DNA of 64,000 bases from Arthrobacter sp. MYb213 (GTDB taxonomy: Bacteria; Actinomycetota; Actinomycetes; Actinomycetales; Micrococcaceae). Shown one piece after another: positions 53,296 to 61,614 of this stretch. Each line of letters opens with the position of its first letter. Within the stretch, counting starts at the first letter, position 1. The notes under the pieces were generated by a model, which saw only the letters and a list, made by a program, of their open reading frames with translations, was not told the origin of the DNA and made no database searches. Position numbers and translations under genes: made by a program. The DNA lies in assembly GCF_002979915.1 (NCBI RefSeq), contig NZ_PCQA01000009.1, forward strand, positions 1 through 64,000, in the 5' to 3' direction.

Positions 53296-53649
53296 ATGAG
53301 TAAGCCACGCAAATCCTCCGCCGCGTTAGCCGCCAGGGAGAAAGCACGCGCGAAGGCCGAAGAGATCACCCGCCGTAACGAGGAGCTGATCGAGCTGGCG
53401 GCAGGGTTCTTCGTCCACGAGGATCAGCTCGCCAAGATTGACGAAGACACCGAACAGAAGATTGCGGAACTTCGCGCGGCAGCTGAGCAGAAAAAGACCA
53501 CCACGCAAGCCGAAGCCATGAAGGTGGTGGGCCAGATGCTGGAGACGGGTGAATCCAAGAAATCGATCGGTGAACGTCTCGGGTTGAGCAGCGCAGAGCT
53601 CAAAATGTATATTCCGCCGGTAGCCCCGAAGCCACAGGAAGAAAAGTAA
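53296..53649 (+). CDS. small coiled-coil protein with HTH, probable mobilisation accessory
   Basis: This 117-residue protein has a basic N-terminus (KPRKSSAALAAREKARAKAE), a long helix with coiled-coil pattern (residues 20-75) and a C-terminal HTH-like GESKKSIGERLGLSSAELKM, as in resolvase-type HTH_7 tails. It is a hypothetical protein commonly paired with TraA-type relaxases in actinobacterial plasmids by my recollection. Its divergence from the relaxase across the presumed oriT suggests it binds that site and helps form the relaxosome. Confidence 0.6.
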   Translation: MSKPRKSSAALAAREKARAKAEEITRRNEELIELAAGFFVHEDQLAKIDEDTEQKIAELRAAAEQKKTTTQAEAMKVVGQMLETGESKKSIGERLGLSSAELKMYIPPVAPKPQEEK

Positions 53650-53817
53650 ACGGGACATCGTGTGCAATATTTAGCAGTGATCTGTCGCTAGTCACGAACC
53701 GCTGACTTCTCCAGCAGTGCCTTAGCTAAGCACGCTCTGGATTGTCCGACTCGTTTTAGGAATGACCCAAAATCACACAGGAACGACTAGCGCGGCAAGA
53801 TTACTGCGCCACGCGCG

Positions 53818-53861
53818 AAAGTGCCCTTCGCACTTCCTCTAAGAAGTACGAAGGGCACTTT
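53818..53861. terminator. strong terminator hairpin
   Basis: AAAGTGCCCTTCGCACTTC and GAAGTACGAAGGGCACTTT pair over 19 positions with one mismatch around a 6-base loop. It ends 6 bases before the stop of the minus-strand gene at 53867, and the flanking AAA/TTT suits termination from either side. Confidence 0.8.
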
Positions 53862-53866
53862 GAACC

Positions 53867-54289
53867 TTATTGAGCCCAGCTGGGGTTAAACGGTTCGCAC
53901 AGTCCATCAATGGGTCGGAACTCCTGCGGGTCCAACCCTTCCAGAGCTTCCGGCCCATCAGCTTGGCCACTCGCCCAATACCAGTACGCCTCTTTACTGA
54001 TCGCCAGACTTCGCGCGTCACGCGTGCGATACCAACGTGCGGTTACGTCCCCTTCGACATAAGTGCAGTACCCAAATAGCTTTCCTTGCTCGTCTTCGGT
54101 CTGCGCGACGGCGAAGATAATGTATGGCCAGGATCCTAGATCCCATCCGTCCCGTCCCCATGCTGAGAGTTCATTCCAGCTAGTGCCCGTCAGGCTCGCC
54201 ATCCAGTCATACCCTTCGCCGTAGACGTCCCGCTCGGGCATGGCTGGGACGGCGACAGTTTCCTGGGTGTCTTTGGTTTTGGCCTGCAT
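53867..54289 (-). CDS. hypothetical plasmid protein
   Basis: This 140-residue acidic soluble protein is rich in Trp and Tyr (GYDWMASLTGTSWNELSAWG, EAYWYWASGQADGPEALEGL). There is no signal peptide, membrane helix or recognised domain. AAAGGAA precedes the ATG, and a strong terminator follows, so it is a good independent gene. It lies between two inverted-repeat segments of the plasmid backbone. Function unknown. Confidence 0.65.
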   Translation of the reverse strand: MQAKTKDTQETVAVPAMPERDVYGEGYDWMASLTGTSWNELSAWGRDGWDLGSWPYIIFAVAQTEDEQGKLFGYCTYVEGDVTARWYRTRDARSLAISKEAYWYWASGQADGPEALEGLDPQEFRPIDGLCEPFNPSWAQ

Positions 54290-54424
54290 CTTTTGGTTCC
54301 TTTCGCCTTGGGTGAGAGGGACAGGGAACTAACCACCTGCCCAACGTCTCCCCCAGTTGTTTTTTGCCTGCTGGCGAAATGAAATGAAGCGGGGCTAGCC
54401 GGAAAACCCATCAACCCGTCAGGG

Positions 54425-54499
54425 GTGCTCCACCCAGAAAATCTTTGGCCGGAAGAAGCGACGAAGGAGCGCGGACCTAAGAATTTCTGGGTGGAGCAC
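54425..54499. repeat. 16-base perfect inverted repeat with 43-base spacer
   Basis: GTGCTCCACCCAGAAA (54425-54440) pairs exactly with TTTCTGGGTGGAGCAC (54484-54499). Its geometry resembles the pair at 53104-53180 (16-base arms, 45-base spacer). The surrounding 54290-54974 has no gene; it also holds the perfect hairpin ACCGGCC-GCCA-GGCCGGT at 54581-54598. It may be a replication, partition or transfer site, or a structured RNA. Confidence 0.6.
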
Positions 54500-54974
54500 G
54501 CCCGAAGCGCAGCGAGTGGCTTGTGGGTTTGGAGGTGGCCCGTACACTCCGAAGGACAGCAGCAAAAAACAGAAAAGAAGACCGGCCGCCAGGCCGGTCC
54601 ACAGCCGGCCGCACCAGCGGACGCCCGCTTCTTCTAGACAGCAGCTCTAGGTTCTCCCGTTACCCCGTAGCTTGCCGAATACGTCTTTGACTGAGCCGAG
54701 CCGGCGGATCCATCAGAATTTGCAGCAGAAGCCCCTTTGGTTCTCGGAGCCGAAGACTCAGTCCCTGATTCAGGCATGAGTTTATTGGAGGACACGCGAA
54801 TATTTTAGGTGACCCCCTTGGCGTGTTTTTGCTGGCATATTGACTTGAAGCACCCAAAATCCGATAGCTACTTAACAGCGCGCGGCGCTCCTTATCAGCC
54901 TAGTCCGGAAAATCCCAAGACAGTCGAGTCACCAGGTGGCGTAAGCTACAGAGGAACATGTCGTTGGGGGTTCC

Positions 54975-55919
54975 ATGTATCAAAGCCAGCAGGCACATTC
55001 GTTTCTTGAGTGGAAGAAAATGATCTCAAGCACCTTTGTGCCATTAGAAGCCAAACCGCTATCCTCCGCGCCATTCACTGGCCGACTTGATGGCAGGCAG
55101 CTACATGACGTTGGCATCATGCGGCTGGAAGCTGGTGCCCAAACAGTGTTCCGCTCCCCATCACTCATTGCTCGAGGGGGAATTGGGCACTACAAATTAA
55201 GCCTTCAGCTCTCTGGTCATGGGTTGCTGTTACAAGATGGGCGCGAGGCAGTGCTGGAACCAGGAGATGTGGCAATTTATGACACCCAGCGCCCCTACTC
55301 ACTGACTTTCGAGGAAAACTTCGAATGTGTAGTACTCATGTTCCCGCAACACCTACTCGGGCTGTCAGTTGACGACGTTTCCGAGCTCACCGCCGTACGC
55401 ATGGGCAAGGGCAACCGACTAGCCGAATCTGTAGCACCTTTTGTGGCAAGTATTGCGGCGCAACTTCCGGAGCTTAAGAGCCCGATTGGCCACCGGCTGG
55501 CACTGAATATCGTTGATTTGCTATCTACTATGCTGGCTGATGAAATCTACTCCCGCCCTGAACAGAACACCGATAACCATGCAAGGTTGCTGCGAAGGAT
55601 CCAGCATCATATCGAGGCGAACCTCGGGGACCAGAACTTGAGCCCTGATGCCATTGCCAGTGCCCACCACATGGCCACCCGTACCCTGCAGAAAATTTTC
55701 TCCGCCTCCGGGATTACGGTTGCCAGCTGGATCCGCGAACGCCGCATGGAAAGATGCCGACGCGACCTTGCCGATCCTTTATGCAACCACGTTCCCGTGG
55801 GTGAGATCGGTGCGCGTTGGGGATTCGCCGACGGCGCTCATTTCAGCAGGGTTTTCCGTGCAACCTACGGCCTTTCGCCGACTCAATATCGGAGCAATCC
55901 GATACCACTAACAGGCTAG
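54975..55919 (+). CDS. AraC-family transcriptional regulator
   Basis: This 314-residue protein has an N-terminal AraC_binding_2-type sensor (FLEWKKMISSTFVPLEAKPL, PGDVAIYDTQRPYSLTFEEN) and a C-terminal double HTH of about 95 residues (LSPDAIASAHHMATRTLQKI, then GARWGFADGAHFSRVFRATY). The ATG at 54975 is kept because the FLEW segment belongs to the sensor domain. It lies 121 bases upstream of the dehydrogenase genes on the same strand and is very likely their activator. Confidence 0.88.
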   Translation: MYQSQQAHSFLEWKKMISSTFVPLEAKPLSSAPFTGRLDGRQLHDVGIMRLEAGAQTVFRSPSLIARGGIGHYKLSLQLSGHGLLLQDGREAVLEPGDVAIYDTQRPYSLTFEENFECVVLMFPQHLLGLSVDDVSELTAVRMGKGNRLAESVAPFVASIAAQLPELKSPIGHRLALNIVDLLSTMLADEIYSRPEQNTDNHARLLRRIQHHIEANLGDQNLSPDAIASAHHMATRTLQKIFSASGITVASWIRERRMERCRRDLADPLCNHVPVGEIGARWGFADGAHFSRVFRATYGLSPTQYRSNPIPLTG

Positions 55920-56040
55920 GACGCGAACAGACAAGAAGCATGCGGGGAAAGCCAAGACCCCGTGCTATGACCTGGGACACACTTGAGGTAAGTCGTTATC
56001 CGCCGGGATTCCCCGGACGACCCGATCTCAAGGAGCTCTT

Positions 56041-57471
56041 ATGTCCACCGAATCCATCCAAATCTTTGCCACCGCGGAAGATCTACTCGCTTCCATTGAG
56101 CCTGTAACTGGCGGTCGGGAAATGCTCGATCCGGCCACCGGCGAGGTGGTAGGTCGTGCACCAGAACACACGGTGAGCGACCTGAATGCCGCCATCGATG
56201 CCGCCCATGCCGCCCAACCAGCCTGGGCGGCACTAGGTCATGAAGCCCGCAGCGCGGCAATGAATGCCGCCGCGGATGCCATCGAATCCAATGCCGAAAC
56301 CTTGGCAGTGCTGCTATCGCGAGAGCAAGGCAAACCGTTGAACGGACCCAACGCACGCTTCGAAGTCGGAGCTTGTGCTGCGTGGCTGCGTACGACGGCT
56401 GGATTCGAGCTGGAGCCAGAGATTCTCGTAGACGACGAAGGCGGCAAAGCCGAATTGCACTATCGTCCGTTGGGTGTGGTGGGAGCCATTGGCCCATGGA
56501 ACTGGCCAATGATGATTTCAGTGTGGCAGCTAGCCCCGGCACTACGCATGGGCAACACCGTGGTTCTCAAACCATCGGAATACACACCGCTTTCGGTATT
56601 GGCTTTGGCTAAAATCATCAACAGCGCATTGCCAGAGCATGTGCTCCAAGTAATTTCCGGGGGACGCGAGGTTGGCGAAGCATTGTCCGGCCATGCGAGT
56701 ATCGACAAAATTATGTTCACCGGGTCCACCGCCACGGGCAAGGCGATCATTCGTTCCAGCGCAGACACGGTCAAACGCATCACGCTTGAACTTGGCGGAA
56801 ACGACGCGGGTATCGTGCTGCCTGACGCCGATCCGCAGGCTATTGCAACGGACCTCTTCTGGGGCGCCTTCATCAACACCGGTCAGACTTGTGCTGCACT
56901 CAAACGTCTGTACGTGCATGAGGACATCTACGATGCTGTGTGTGATGCACTAGTTGACGTTGCAAGCCAGATGCCGATGGGCGTGGGACTGGATGAAAAC
57001 AATGTGCTGGGCCCACTACAGAACAAAGCACAGTTCGATATCGTGGCTTCTCTGGTGCAACAGGCGAAGGAATCCGGTGCTCGAGTGCTGGTAGGTGCAG
57101 ACCCACAGGACGGGCAGCCGGGATATTTCTACCCGACCACGTTGGTCGCGGACATCGAAAACACCAATGCGCTGGTGGCACAGGAACAGTTCGGTCCAGC
57201 CCTTCCCATCATCAAATATTCCACCACCGAACAGGCCATTCAAATGGCCAACGGGCTAAATGTGGGCTTGGGCGCCTCCGTCTGGTCCAGCAACATTGAG
57301 GCAGCCCGTGAAGTCGCTGCCCGCATCCAGGCAGGCACCGTATGGATCAACAAGCACGGCGCCGTAGACCCACGAGTACCCTTCGGCGGTGCGAAGCAGT
57401 CCGGCTACGGTCTGGAATTCGGTGTCGCCGGTCTTAAGCACTTGGGCCAGCCTCAGATCATCAGCTACTAA
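56041..57471 (+). CDS. aldehyde dehydrogenase (NAD(P)-dependent)
   Basis: The 476-residue length is standard for the ALDH superfamily. Visible motifs are the cofactor region GAIGPWNWPMM, MFTGSTATGKAI, catalytic Glu in ITLELGGNDAGIVL (about residue 257) and catalytic Cys in NTGQTCAALKRL (about residue 284). It oxidises an aldehyde to the acid. AAGGAG precedes the ATG. The GMC oxidoreductase gene starts 16 bases after it, which is a common pair: the GMC enzyme makes the aldehyde and this enzyme finishes the oxidation. Choline/betaine aldehyde is one possibility, but the substrate is not fixed by motifs. Confidence 0.88.
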   Translation: MSTESIQIFATAEDLLASIEPVTGGREMLDPATGEVVGRAPEHTVSDLNAAIDAAHAAQPAWAALGHEARSAAMNAAADAIESNAETLAVLLSREQGKPLNGPNARFEVGACAAWLRTTAGFELEPEILVDDEGGKAELHYRPLGVVGAIGPWNWPMMISVWQLAPALRMGNTVVLKPSEYTPLSVLALAKIINSALPEHVLQVISGGREVGEALSGHASIDKIMFTGSTATGKAIIRSSADTVKRITLELGGNDAGIVLPDADPQAIATDLFWGAFINTGQTCAALKRLYVHEDIYDAVCDALVDVASQMPMGVGLDENNVLGPLQNKAQFDIVASLVQQAKESGARVLVGADPQDGQPGYFYPTTLVADIENTNALVAQEQFGPALPIIKYSTTEQAIQMANGLNVGLGASVWSSNIEAAREVAARIQAGTVWINKHGAVDPRVPFGGAKQSGYGLEFGVAGLKHLGQPQIISY

Positions 57472-57487
57472 CCAGAAACGGAAAACC

Positions 57488-59008
57488 ATGAACTACGACT
57501 ATCTCGTCATTGGCGCCGGCTCCGCCGGCAACGTCATCGCCCGCCGACTGCTCGACGCTGGAAAGCGCGTGGCGATTCTGGAAGCTGGCGACCAAGACAC
57601 CAACCCCAACATTGCTCAGCTCTATACACTGGGCTTGCTCTGGCACAGTGAGCAGGATTGGAATTACTACACTACCGAGCAAGCTGGTGCCTCCGGACGC
57701 CGGATCCACCTACCACGCGGCAAAGTTATGGGCGGTTCCCACGCGTTGAACGCCACCATCTGGGTTCGCGGGGACCGCACAGACTACGAGTCTTGGGAAA
57801 AAGCAGGTTGCGCGGGGTGGGGTTGGGATGATGTCCTACCCGTCTACAAAGCCATCGAGAACTTCGATGGAGGCGCCTCGGAATCTCACGGAGATTCAGG
57901 TCTACTTGATGTCATGCAGGACTATGCCCGCAACCCGATTCAAGAAGACATGCTGGCCGGTGCCGTGGAGACCGGAATCCCGCACAACGAAGACTACAAC
58001 TCCGGAGACGTCGAAGGTGTCTCCCGCATACAACTTAATGTGCGTGACGGCAAGCGCTTCAATACCTGGCATGCATACCTCAAACCGGTGATGGAACACC
58101 CGAATCTAACCCTGCTTACCGGTGCGCACGTGCGCCAGCTGATCATAGAAGACGGCCACGTGGCTGGCGTCGAATTTGATCACGAAGATGAACGCAAGAC
58201 CCTACGCGCCGGGGAAACTGTACTGTCTGCCGGAGCCATCAACTCCCCGGAACTATTACTACGCTCGGGCATTGGTCCGGAGGCAGAACTACGTTCCGCG
58301 GGTATCACCCCGGTCCACAATTTACCCGGCGTCGGCAAAAACCTGCAGGATCATTTGCTCTCCCCGGTCATCTTCACCACCGCTGCCAAGCCGGTTCCGA
58401 TGGGCGAGGTGGCACCGGCTGAAGTGCATTTCTTCGCCAAGAGCCGACCAGACCTTCCCGGCTGCGACACGCAGCCACTGTTCTTCTCAGTGCCAATGTA
58501 CTCACAAGACTATGCCCCAGGAGAGATGACTGGTCCGGATAACGCGTTCTCCCTGCTCGGTGGGCTAGTTCGCCCGCAAAGTCGCGGAGAAATTACGCTG
58601 AGCGGTCCAAATGCGCAAGATCCCTTGCTGATCAATCTTGGTGCGCTGTCCGAGCAGGCCGACGTTGATGCGCTAGTGGCTTCCGTACGTCAATGCCGGG
58701 AAATTGGCCGCTCGCAGGCTCTAGCCGGCTGGGGGCCTGAGGAGATCTATCCGGGTCCGGAAGTGTCCGACGATGATCTGGAACGCTACGTCCGGGATTC
58801 GGTGGTGACCTACCACCACCAAGTTGGTACCTGCAAGATGGGAATCGACGAGCTGGCGGTCGTTGACCCGACCACCTTCAAGGTGCATGGTCTCAGCGGC
58901 ATCCGCATCGCCGACGCTTCCATCATGCCACTGGTTCCGACGGGCAACACCAACGCACCCTCAATAATGATCGGTGAGCGCGCAGCGGCTGCACTAATCG
59001 GTTCCTAA
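57488..59008 (+). CDS. GMC-family FAD oxidoreductase (choline/alcohol dehydrogenase type)
   Basis: This 506-residue protein begins MNYDYLVIGAGSAGNVIARR with the FAD Rossmann motif. GMC signature 1 is PRGKVMGGSHALNATIWVRG and signature 2 is GAINSPELLLRSGIGP. The catalytic His pair lies in TYHHQVGTCKMG and the final NTNAPSIMIGERAA. It oxidises a primary or secondary alcohol with FAD. It is probably co-transcribed with the aldehyde dehydrogenase, and a hairpin follows its stop. Confidence 0.88.
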   Translation: MNYDYLVIGAGSAGNVIARRLLDAGKRVAILEAGDQDTNPNIAQLYTLGLLWHSEQDWNYYTTEQAGASGRRIHLPRGKVMGGSHALNATIWVRGDRTDYESWEKAGCAGWGWDDVLPVYKAIENFDGGASESHGDSGLLDVMQDYARNPIQEDMLAGAVETGIPHNEDYNSGDVEGVSRIQLNVRDGKRFNTWHAYLKPVMEHPNLTLLTGAHVRQLIIEDGHVAGVEFDHEDERKTLRAGETVLSAGAINSPELLLRSGIGPEAELRSAGITPVHNLPGVGKNLQDHLLSPVIFTTAAKPVPMGEVAPAEVHFFAKSRPDLPGCDTQPLFFSVPMYSQDYAPGEMTGPDNAFSLLGGLVRPQSRGEITLSGPNAQDPLLINLGALSEQADVDALVASVRQCREIGRSQALAGWGPEEIYPGPEVSDDDLERYVRDSVVTYHHQVGTCKMGIDELAVVDPTTFKVHGLSGIRIADASIMPLVPTGNTNAPSIMIGERAAAALIGS

Positions 59009-59060
59009 CCCAGACTAGCCCAGCTGGAACCTGCCCTTGTGCACAGTTCCAGCCTGGGTT
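59007..59060 (+). terminator. hairpin after the GMC oxidoreductase gene
   Basis: GCTGGAAC (59023-59030) pairs with GTTCCAGC (59046-59053), and an outer AACCCAG (59007-59013) pairs with CTGGGTT (59054-59060), with a 9-base bulge on the left side. It begins at the stop codon of the gene. Confidence 0.6.
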
Positions 59061-59500
59061 GGCCATGGCTATGGCTGTGGCCATGTGAATCAAACCCGAT
59101 AAACACGAACATCCACAAGGGCTGGCGTCCATTGCACCCACTATTTATTGCTTGGAACACGACACAGCTTGGCTATCGACGAAGAGCGCAGGCGCGGGGC
59201 ACTGAAGCGAACCGAAGTCTGATGCAGCCAGATGACGGACCCAGCATCGCTCACGGCAGCCCACTAACCAGCTCGCCTGAAATGATTTTCGCAGCTAACA
59301 GGCACATATGAAACGAGCCTGCGTGCGTTTCAATGATTTGTTTACATTGCCGATAGGAGCAGTGCTCATGTTGGCGTTAGACGCGCGAGGGCGGCTAGCC
59401 ACTCGAATCGCTATTCAGTCAGCCCACAGTGTTTTAACCAGCTTATTTACGCACTCACTACAACGTCCCAGACACGATTAGCTGACAACCTAGGCAACGA
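59061..59500. other. intergenic stretch, no gene seen
   Basis: About 440 bases between the GMC operon and the toxin gene. Frames are short and unlike proteins. No repeat, RNA gene or IS end was recognised. Confidence 0.4.
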
Positions 59501-59761
59501 CTACCTATAAACCTCGCGACGGTGTGCCACTCGGACGACCGTGACAACAAGAACAGCGTCCAACACCTCATAGAGAACGCGGTAGTCACCAATCCGAACC
59601 CGCCACGCGTTAGTTTCACCTACCAGTTTCTTACACCCGCTAGGACGAGGATCCCCCTCCAGATCAGCAATACCAGACAAAACACGCCGCCGTATACCCG
59701 GGTCAAGCTTCCTCAGCTCTTTAGCAGCCGCAGTGGTAAATTCGACGCGGTACGAACTCAC
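59501..59761 (-). CDS. RelE/ParE-family toxin
   Basis: This 86-residue protein is the size of RelE toxins, with VEFTTAAAKELRKLDPGIRR at the start and the core WRVRIGDYRVLYEVLDAVLV then VVRVAHRREVYR. RelE proteins cut mRNA in the ribosome A site. Its start overlaps the antitoxin stop by 4 bases, so the two are coupled. The pair would stabilise the plasmid or element by post-segregational killing. Confidence 0.9.
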   Translation of the reverse strand: MSSYRVEFTTAAAKELRKLDPGIRRRVLSGIADLEGDPRPSGCKKLVGETNAWRVRIGDYRVLYEVLDAVLVVTVVRVAHRREVYR

Positions 59762-60021
59762 GCGTCCAGCTCAGCGCGCAGTTCACTGAGGCTCATACGC
59801 TCACCGTCATCAACCAACTTGGCTGCTCGATAATCGGCGACGTCCCGGAGCATCTCCAGCTGCTCCAAAAGCTCAAAATCTTCAGGCCCGATGAGGACTG
59901 CAGCAGGCTTCCCATTCTTCGTAATCTGCACACGCTCATGCCCATAGCTAGCCCGGCTCACAGCATCAGCGAGGCCATCGCGAAGAGCACGAATCGTGAC
60001 AGAAGAGGTAATCGAGTTCAT
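59758..60021 (-). CDS. Phd/YefM-family antitoxin
   Basis: This 87-residue protein has the Phd/YefM DNA-binding N-terminus (ALRDGLADAVSRASYGHERV, ITKNGKPAAVLIGPEDFELL) and an acidic C-terminal tail that binds the toxin. It neutralises the RelE-type toxin encoded next and represses the operon, probably through the palindrome at 60038. Confidence 0.9.
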   Translation of the reverse strand: MNSITSSVTIRALRDGLADAVSRASYGHERVQITKNGKPAAVLIGPEDFELLEQLEMLRDVADYRAAKLVDDGERMSLSELRAELDA

Positions 60022-60037
60022 GTAACCACAATATCAC

Positions 60038-60049
60038 TTGTGTACACAA
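60038..60049. promoter_or_regulatory. perfect palindrome upstream of the antitoxin gene
   Basis: TTGTGTACACAA is a perfect 12-base palindrome 16 bases before the antitoxin start. Phd/YefM proteins bind short palindromes of this kind with a GTAC core, so it is the likely operator. Confidence 0.65.
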
Positions 60050-60107
60050 TGGATGTTTTTAGTCAAAAGCGGGAGCACCTATGACTCGCTTCGAAAACGG
60101 TCGTTTT

Positions 60108-60240
60108 TGACACACTTGTCACGCGACTTGAAGCAAAACACGGAACAGTTGAAAACTCAACAGATTTTTTCGTCGGAATCGTCGCAATACTCAGTACCAA
60201 AATCTATGTTTCGATACACCATTGTGCGCACGAGTATTGA
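60108..60240. promoter_or_regulatory. dyads upstream of resolvase, possible res site
   Basis: TGACA-CACT-TGTCA (60108-60121) is a perfect dyad, and TCGATAC (60211-60217) and GTATTGA (60234-60240) form an imperfect one spanning 30 bases. Serine resolvases bind such imperfect dyads upstream of their own gene. The spacing does not match a textbook Tn3 res site exactly. Confidence 0.4.
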
Positions 60241-60253
60241 TACATTTAAACTC

Positions 60254-60820
60254 ATGGGACACCTCCTCGGATACGCCAGAGTCTCCACCACCGACCAAGA
60301 CGCACAACTCCAACTCGACGCACTCACCCAAGCCGGCTGCTATCGCATCTTCACCGACACCGCCTCCGGTTCCCTGGAATCCCGCCCCGAGCTCGATAAG
60401 CTCCTAGACCAAATTCGCCCCGGCGACACTCTGGTGGTCTGGCGGCTTGATCGACTCGGGAGATCCATCCGCCACTTGATCGATCACATGGACGCGCTCC
60501 AGGAACGAGGCATTGACTTCAAGTCCCTGCAGGAGAACATCGACACCAGCTCCTCTGGTGGCCGGCTCGTGTTCAACATCTTTGCTTCCCTGGCAGAGTT
60601 TGAGCGAGACCTCATCCGAGAACGAACCAATGCCGGCTTAGCCGCGGCCCGTGCCCGTGGTCGTACCGGTGGACGCCCTTTATCGCTCTCAACTGAGAAA
60701 CTACGCACCGCCAAAAAACTCTATGAACAAAGGGACATGACCGTTACCCAGATTGGCGAAGTACTTGGCGTTAGCCGTAGCACTGTCTACCGCGCGTTGA
60801 ACAAAAAAATCATAAATTGA
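60254..60820 (+). CDS. serine resolvase/invertase
   Basis: This 188-residue protein has the resolvase N-terminus GYARVSTTDQDAQLQLDALT with catalytic Ser11, then WRLDRLGRSIRHLIDHMDAL, FASLAEFERDLIRERTNAGL and a C-terminal HTH (MTVTQIGEVLGVSRSTVYRA). The ATG at 60254 gives the standard N-terminus. No ribosome site is evident, so translation may be leaderless. It probably resolves replicon dimers or is left from a Tn3-type transposon; no transposase or transposon end is seen beside it. Confidence 0.9.
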   Translation: MGHLLGYARVSTTDQDAQLQLDALTQAGCYRIFTDTASGSLESRPELDKLLDQIRPGDTLVVWRLDRLGRSIRHLIDHMDALQERGIDFKSLQENIDTSSSGGRLVFNIFASLAEFERDLIRERTNAGLAAARARGRTGGRPLSLSTEKLRTAKKLYEQRDMTVTQIGEVLGVSRSTVYRALNKKIIN

Positions 60821-61032
60821 GAGCCAAAGACTCGAACCGATCCAACGTCTGATGTTCATTCAGCTCCATACCCAGCCTAGAAAAGCAACCCTCAACTGCG
60901 AAAGAGATTATCCTCAGGTGAGGAATCCCGCTAACGGCGCACGAGTATTTTCATACCCACTGAACCTTTTCCCCATCATTGGTTGTCGTTCGATAGGATA
61001 TCTCTAAACAAATAATTTTTATTGGGGGCCTA

Positions 61033-61614
61033 GTGGCAGCGGAAGAAACGCAAGAACTTGGACGCGAAGGAGCGTTTCTGTTCAAACGCTGGCTGGAGAG
61101 CACGACATACTTTGACCTCCCCTGGATCGTTTATCACCAAAACGGAATGTGCGAGGTACGTTTCGCAGAGGGCCCCGGAGGCGTGAAGCGCTTCGACATT
61201 GCAGGATCGTGGCTTCAAAATCCTCCAATACCTGTTTGGGTGGAAGGTAAAAGGTATACGACGGATTCGGGGCTCAAAGACATGTTCCTTGAGATGGTAG
61301 CCATTGCCTATGCCGCATACCGTTATAAGAAAAAGAATGGAAGCACTGATGGTGGGGACCAATTCATTTATGCCACTACGCATCCATTTGCTGTATCTTC
61401 CTGGAAGCAACTTATAAGCACAGAAACGATTAAAGAAGCTTATAAAAAATATCCGCAGATTGTAGGGGATGAATCTTTCAATCACGATGACGCACAAGTG
61501 ATTCGAGACCGAATCTGGATTATCGTCTGGAGTGAGCGACAAGAAGAATTGAGTCTTAAAACAGAAGAGATTCAATCTGTCTGGTCCTTACTTAAGCGTA
61601 AGGACATCGCATGA
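61033..61614 (+). CDS. PD-(D/E)XK-like nuclease-type protein, first gene of an unknown operon
   Basis: This 193-residue protein starts at GTG. A helix with Glu12 (LGREGAFLFKRWLE) is followed by Asp55 in KRFDIAGSW and Glu71-x-Lys73 in VWVEGKRYT, in the order and spacing of the PD-(D/E)XK nuclease core (alpha, then D, then ExK). The C-terminal half is unrecognised. Relatives cannot be named. It overlaps the next gene by 4 bases (ATGA), so they form a coupled pair. The AT-rich composition, its place beside a resolvase and the nuclease-like motif suggest a defence or DNA-processing role; this is inferred. Confidence 0.6.
   Translation: MAAEETQELGREGAFLFKRWLESTTYFDLPWIVYHQNGMCEVRFAEGPGGVKRFDIAGSWLQNPPIPVWVEGKRYTTDSGLKDMFLEMVAIAYAAYRYKKKNGSTDGGDQFIYATTHPFAVSSWKQLISTETIKEAYKKYPQIVGDESFNHDDAQVIRDRIWIIVWSERQEELSLKTEEIQSVWSLLKRKDIA

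Noticed and set aside
60821-61032. tRNA-like text near the resolvase end (GACTCGAACC at about 60830)
   Set aside because: The phrase resembles a T-arm read on the minus strand, but no acceptor, D or anticodon stems could be assembled around it.
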